Source of the DNA: Nitrospirota bacterium
GTDB taxonomy: Bacteria; Nitrospirota; Thermodesulfovibrionia; Thermodesulfovibrionales; Magnetobacteriaceae
Direction of reading: 5' to 3'
Assembly (NCBI GenBank): GCA_015233485.1
Contig: JADFXO010000129.1
Location: 1-9,966, forward strand
Length of the DNA: 9,966 nt
Part shown: piece after piece, positions 6,795-9,966 of the stretch
How the letters are laid out: each line of letters begins with the position of its first letter
How positions within the stretch are numbered: position 1 is the stretch's first letter
Notes under the pieces: generated by a model
Seen by the model: the letters and a program-made list of their open reading frames with translations, nothing else
What the model was told of the DNA's origin: nothing
Database searches by the model: none
Made by a program: the position numbers and the translations under genes

Positions 6795-7463
6795 ATGATT
6801 ACTAACAATGATAAGGGCTTCTCGTTAGTAGAAATCCTCGTTGTTTTGGGGATTTTGGGGGTAATCGCAGGTTTGCTTGTGTATGAGTTAGCCGGTCAAA
6901 AGGCAAAAGGCAACTCCGAGGCGTCGGTAAAGCAGATGTACTCTGACCTGTCAGAGATGCGGGCTGACGCCATGTCGCAAAAGAACGCGTTTGGGGCTTT
7001 TTTAACCGGTACCGCCACTGCCAATTTCAGCTTCTCCAGCTATTCGTTGCGTTCGGATAACAACAGTGACGGTTCTATTACGGACACGGGCGGTTTTGCC
7101 ACACTAAGAACGACTACGCTGTCGCAGCTTGCCCCATTGACGGTATTAAACGCGGTTACGGACATAACATTTGATGACAAGGGTTTTTTGTCCACCGCCG
7201 GCCCCGTAGAGGTATACGCGCCATGCCCTGACTGCGATTCAGGTTCAGTGTCTAACTGCAAAGGTGCATACGAGAACACAGTCTGTGCATCCGCTGCGGC
7301 TACTAATTGCTGCAGGCCGGCAGACATGTCAGCGAATTGCAGTGACGCCTCCTATCCGGAATTCTCCTGTCTTGTCCTGACGGTGAATTTTATAAAAATG
7401 GGAAAGTGGTGTGATGCAAACCAAAATGGAGTGTATGTTAGTGGCGCATGCGTCCTTAAATAA
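6795..7463 (+). CDS. fimT: FimT/GspH-like minor pilin with cysteine-rich insert
   Basis: The product is 222 residues. A short basic leader of 8 residues (MITNNDKG) precedes FSLVEILVVLGILGVIAG, a class III prepilin signal. The prepilin peptidase (PilD) would cut after G8 and methylate F9, and the glutamate at +5 is present. The hydrophobic helix is followed by an amphipathic part (SVKQMYSDLSEMRADAMSQ) typical of GspH/FimT, and FDDKGFLS (126-133) resembles the family's conserved strand-turn. Residues 144-219 hold all ten cysteines, including CPDC and a CC pair. This is far more than usual for the family and points to a disulfide-stabilised insert near the C-terminal strands. The protein is expected to help prime pilus assembly with the next three gene products. 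GAGGA lies 4 nt before the ATG, just after the pilY1 stop. A GspH-type pseudopilin of a secretion system is the alternative, but the PilY1 neighbour favours a pilus. Confidence 0.82.
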   Translation: MITNNDKGFSLVEILVVLGILGVIAGLLVYELAGQKAKGNSEASVKQMYSDLSEMRADAMSQKNAFGAFLTGTATANFSFSSYSLRSDNNSDGSITDTGGFATLRTTTLSQLAPLTVLNAVTDITFDDKGFLSTAGPVEVYAPCPDCDSGSVSNCKGAYENTVCASAAATNCCRPADMSANCSDASYPEFSCLVLTVNFIKMGKWCDANQNGVYVSGACVLK

Positions 7464-7956
7464 GGGTTTATCTCGCTGGAAGGGTATTATTTCAGGCAGC
7501 CCGTTTTTGGGCGGCAAGGGCTTTACTATTGTCGAATCAATGGTTTCGATGTTGATTCTGATGGTAGTGGTGCTTGGAATGATTCAGACTATGATTTACG
7601 TGAATGCGATAAACCTGAAAAATGATGTAAGAGACGAGGCCGTCAAAATAGGCCAGCAGGATATAGACAATCAAACGCGTCTCCTCAGACCGTCAACAGC
7701 CTTAAATACTATCATCTTGTCAACCACTACGCCCGTTGCAACCATCAGACATTTTAACAACAGGGATATTACGTTTAATTTATGCAGATACGTAACACCC
7801 AGAGGCAACAGCGTGGAAGTCAGCATCTCCGTCATATGGCAGCTTGGCGAGACAAACGCAACCGCCAACGACCCGGCGGGTTTTGGTTGTTTTAACGGCA
7901 TGACATACACTGGTTCGTACAATGTCGAAACTATAATAAGTCCATTGGTAGGGTAA
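7414..7956 (+). CDS. pilV: PilV-like minor pilin
   Basis: The product is 180 residues from ATG 7414. The class III prepilin site is GGKG/FTIVESMVSMLILMV, with cleavage after G36 and glutamate at +5. The ESMVSMLILMVVVLGMIQ core is typical of the PilV/GspI group. The mature part is about 144 residues with only two cysteines (124 and 159), unlike its neighbours. A PilV-like minor pilin would join the initiating complex with FimT, PilW and PilX. The start is uncertain: GTG 7411, ATG 7414, 7426 and 7435 are all in frame. GGAAAG at 7401-7406 fits 7411 or 7414. Any of these gives a leader of about 29-37 residues, long for a prepilin, and the first two overlap fimT by about 50 nt. A TTG at 7507 would give a 5-residue leader but has no clear ribosome site. 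Confidence 0.78.
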   Translation: MQTKMECMLVAHASLNKGLSRWKGIISGSPFLGGKGFTIVESMVSMLILMVVVLGMIQTMIYVNAINLKNDVRDEAVKIGQQDIDNQTRLLRPSTALNTIILSTTTPVATIRHFNNRDITFNLCRYVTPRGNSVEVSISVIWQLGETNATANDPAGFGCFNGMTYTGSYNVETIISPLVG

Positions 7957-7958
7957 TC

Positions 7959-9320
7959 ATGAGAATACCATTATTGAAAAAAATCGCAGGCGGCAGCGCG
8001 GGGTTCACAATAGCTGAGCTTCTCGTGTCGATGTTGATCGTTTCTATTATGATGGGGGCGATTTTTGCGTCCTTTACCACTTTGACCAGCTCCTTCAAGG
8101 TTCAAACCAAGACCGCCGAATCACAGATAGAGGATGTCCTCAGCCTGGAGTTATTACGATACGACCTCGAATCAGCGGGGTATGGGCTTCCGGAAGGCAC
8201 CGGAGGCGGGGCATGTTCGACCATTGCGGCTTACAGCGAGTACCCAACCGGTTTCACCCCAACCGGCAACACCAACTACACACCCAATCAGTATACGCCT
8301 GACCCTGCTACTGACTTCAACGACTCTACGAGTAGCTGCGAGCCGCGCCCGATAGTGCTTGACCATAACACTAACCCCACGCCATCCAATTCCAATGGTT
8401 CGGACGTCTTAGTCATCAAGTCCATAACAGCCGACAGGACGGCTGTCACCAAGAAGTGGACGATGCTTGACAACGCCGGCCACTTCATTGTATGGAACGA
8501 TTTAAAATGGGACCTGTGCGGCAACGCTAATGGCAATGCCGGTTGTGCCGCGGGCCTCAATGAAAGGGCGATAGCGGTAAGCTCTACACGCCAATTGATA
8601 AGCGGCGGTTTTCAATTTAGTACCCTGCCGGCAGCCCCGGCCCCCGGGCAATCCTATATCATATACGGGGTAAATTCAACGACCAACCTTCGAATGCCCT
8701 TCAATCGCGTTGATTACTATCTTCAGAGACCATGCTCTTCTCAGTTGGGCACCTGCACAGGGACACCCCCTCAGCATCCCTATCCCCTGCAGTGCCACCC
8801 AAGCGGATATACCCTCTATAGAGCTGTCCTGTCCCACTCAAACGGCCAGCGGGTAGAGCAGCCTATCATGGACTGCGTTATCGATTTTCAGGTAGCCCTC
8901 GGCGTCGACACCGGTTGTACCGACACCCTTGGCAATGGCTGCACAGGTACCCTGACATGGTGCAGGTTTACAAATTTAACATCAAACCCGGGAAGTGCGA
9001 CCCCATGTAATTCTGCCAGCGACGCGGGCTGTACAGCTGACCCATGCCGAACTGCAATATGCCAGAATAATACATCGTATTGTTTAAACAATGCACAAAA
9101 CATAAGAACATCTCTGAAACAGGTAAAGGTCTTTGTCCTCACCCACGAAGGGAAAATTGACCCTAATTTTACGTACGCCAACAATTCGATAGCCATAGGC
9201 GACAGCGATATAACTCTCAAGACCTATGATCTTACGACACTGGCCAACTATGCCAGATACAGATGGAAGCTGCAGAAAATAAACGTAAAATTAAACTCTT
9301 TGGGAGGAAACTACGAATGA
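7959..9320 (+). CDS. pilW: PilW-like minor pilin with a cysteine cluster
   Basis: The product is 453 residues, longer than most PilW proteins. The leader is 15 residues (MRIPLLKKIAGGSAG) with cleavage before FTIAELLVSMLIVSIMMGA, and the glutamate at +5 is present. After the helix come LRYDLESAGYGLPE (66-79), a recurrent PilW/PilJ stretch, and DCVIDFQVALGVDTG (305-319). The C-terminal segment LKQVKVFVLTHEGKID (386-401) and YRWKLQKINVKLNSL (434-448) resembles the PilW C-terminus. Sixteen cysteines are present, ten of them in 306-375, between the conserved strands. The protein would sit in the inner membrane before assembly and near the pilus tip afterwards. TAGGG overlapping the pilV stop is a poorly spaced ribosome site, so translation is probably coupled to pilV. 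Confidence 0.82.
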   Translation: MRIPLLKKIAGGSAGFTIAELLVSMLIVSIMMGAIFASFTTLTSSFKVQTKTAESQIEDVLSLELLRYDLESAGYGLPEGTGGGACSTIAAYSEYPTGFTPTGNTNYTPNQYTPDPATDFNDSTSSCEPRPIVLDHNTNPTPSNSNGSDVLVIKSITADRTAVTKKWTMLDNAGHFIVWNDLKWDLCGNANGNAGCAAGLNERAIAVSSTRQLISGGFQFSTLPAAPAPGQSYIIYGVNSTTNLRMPFNRVDYYLQRPCSSQLGTCTGTPPQHPYPLQCHPSGYTLYRAVLSHSNGQRVEQPIMDCVIDFQVALGVDTGCTDTLGNGCTGTLTWCRFTNLTSNPGSATPCNSASDAGCTADPCRTAICQNNTSYCLNNAQNIRTSLKQVKVFVLTHEGKIDPNFTYANNSIAIGDSDITLKTYDLTTLANYARYRWKLQKINVKLNSLGGNYE

Positions 9321-9966
9321 TCATAAAATTTTCTCCTAAGAAGTTGCTGGGACTTGACGAGAGGGGTTTTATTCTTGTAGTAACGATGGTTCTTGCCATG
9401 GTTGCCCTGGCATTAAGCGGAGCCATGCTTTTTATGGCTACTATTGGCACGAAGGTTGCCGGAGGGTATCAGCGTTACACCAGCACGGTCTCTGCCGCCA
9501 GAGGGGCTTCGGATGTAGCCATGAGCTTACTGAAGAATTCCGCGAGCAGCTCTACCCCGGACTACGGCACCGTCTCGACCACTTATCCCTCCTGCCTTGC
9601 CACAAAACTCAACACGGCTACGTGTGGCGCTACTGCCACGGCGACTCAATGCCCCGGTGCGGGAACGACATATTATCAATGGGGAGCGACCTGTGACACA
9701 TACGCCAATGCCACCAGTACGAACGCAGCGGTAGACCCGGATATAACAACCACATACAACGACGCGCGAACAAATTCACCAGCCTACACGGTCTATACAA
9801 AAATAATAAATACACAAGCGACTACAGCCGCAAGCCAAGGCTCGACTCCAACATCAGCCGCGTGTAAATGTAATGCCTGCACCTACTGTTACATATACAC
9901 TGTGCTTGTCCTTTCTAAAAACATCAACAATAACGAAAACTCTATTGTTACTTTCACATATATGGT
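9317..9966 (+). CDS. pilX: PilX-like minor pilin, truncated by the right edge
   Basis: The ATG at 9317 overlaps the pilW stop (ATGA). A strong GGAGG (9303-9307) lies 9 nt before it. The visible 216 residues begin with a 17-residue leader ending DERG, then FILVVTMVLAMVALALSGAM, a prepilin-like helix that lacks glutamate at +5. That lack, with the following helix KVAGGYQRYTSTVSAARGASDVAMSLL, fits the PilX/GspK-type pilins, where the residue is often missing. The region after about 75 is rich in Thr and Ala with cysteine pairs. A cluster C183-x-C185-x2-C188-x2-C191 precedes a hydrophobic strand (YIYTVLVLS). The stop lies outside the window. The call rests on the N-terminus, the operon position and size, so another minor pilin type remains possible. 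Confidence 0.75.
   Translation, partial: MIIKFSPKKLLGLDERGFILVVTMVLAMVALALSGAMLFMATIGTKVAGGYQRYTSTVSAARGASDVAMSLLKNSASSSTPDYGTVSTTYPSCLATKLNTATCGATATATQCPGAGTTYYQWGATCDTYANATSTNAAVDPDITTTYNDARTNSPAYTVYTKIINTQATTAASQGSTPTSAACKCNACTYCYIYTVLVLSKNINNNENSIVTFTYM

Noticed and set aside
8888..9220. 110-residue open frame on the - strand within pilW
   Set aside because: It lies wholly antisense to the conserved PilW C-terminal region and has no family features.

Overview
The window is the 5' part of a type IV pilus tip operon from a diderm bacterium, with a divergently transcribed glycosyltransferase gene to its left. A large PilY1-type adhesin comes first. It is followed, tightly packed on the + strand, by minor pilins resembling FimT/GspH, PilV, PilW and PilX; the last is cut by the right edge. 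The PilY1 subtype (conserved stretches such as YGGYRSTDTAT, PQDAHSW and GGDYDMDADG), the intermediate GC content, and the frequent use of ATA and AGG codons suggest a Desulfobacterota- or Nitrospirota-like organism. This taxonomic guess is weak. The window contains no rRNA, tRNA, CRISPR array or insertion sequence that I can see.

Layout. Bases 1-281 hold the end of an unrecognised + strand gene whose frame appears broken near base 100. Bases 282-354 are a short convergent gap with a weak terminator-like hairpin for the gene on its right. Bases 355-1035 (- strand) encode a soluble family 2 glycosyltransferase of the polyprenyl-phosphate hexose synthase type. Bases 1036-1255 form the divergent control region. 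There, near-consensus sigma-70 promoters on the two strands face each other, so that each transcript would start inside or beside the other's promoter. Direct repeats and palindromes surround them. Bases 1256-9966 are the pilus operon, with gaps of 10 and 2 nt and overlaps of about 50 and 4 nt.

How the parts should work together. In type IVa pilus systems the minor pilins FimT, PilV, PilW and PilX form an initiating complex in the inner membrane. This complex, with PilY1, primes pilus assembly and ends up at the pilus tip, where PilY1 acts in adhesion and calcium-dependent control of retraction. This PilY1 (1842 residues) carries an unusual front end: a cysteine-rich InlB-repeat-like domain and a threonine-rich stalk ahead of the usual von Willebrand-A-like and beta-propeller regions. 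PilY1, FimT, PilW and PilX are strikingly rich in cysteine, which suggests a heavily disulfide-bonded tip. The parts are recognisable families. What looks new is the control region, the N-terminal adhesin module and the cysteine loading. No wholly undescribed system is evident.
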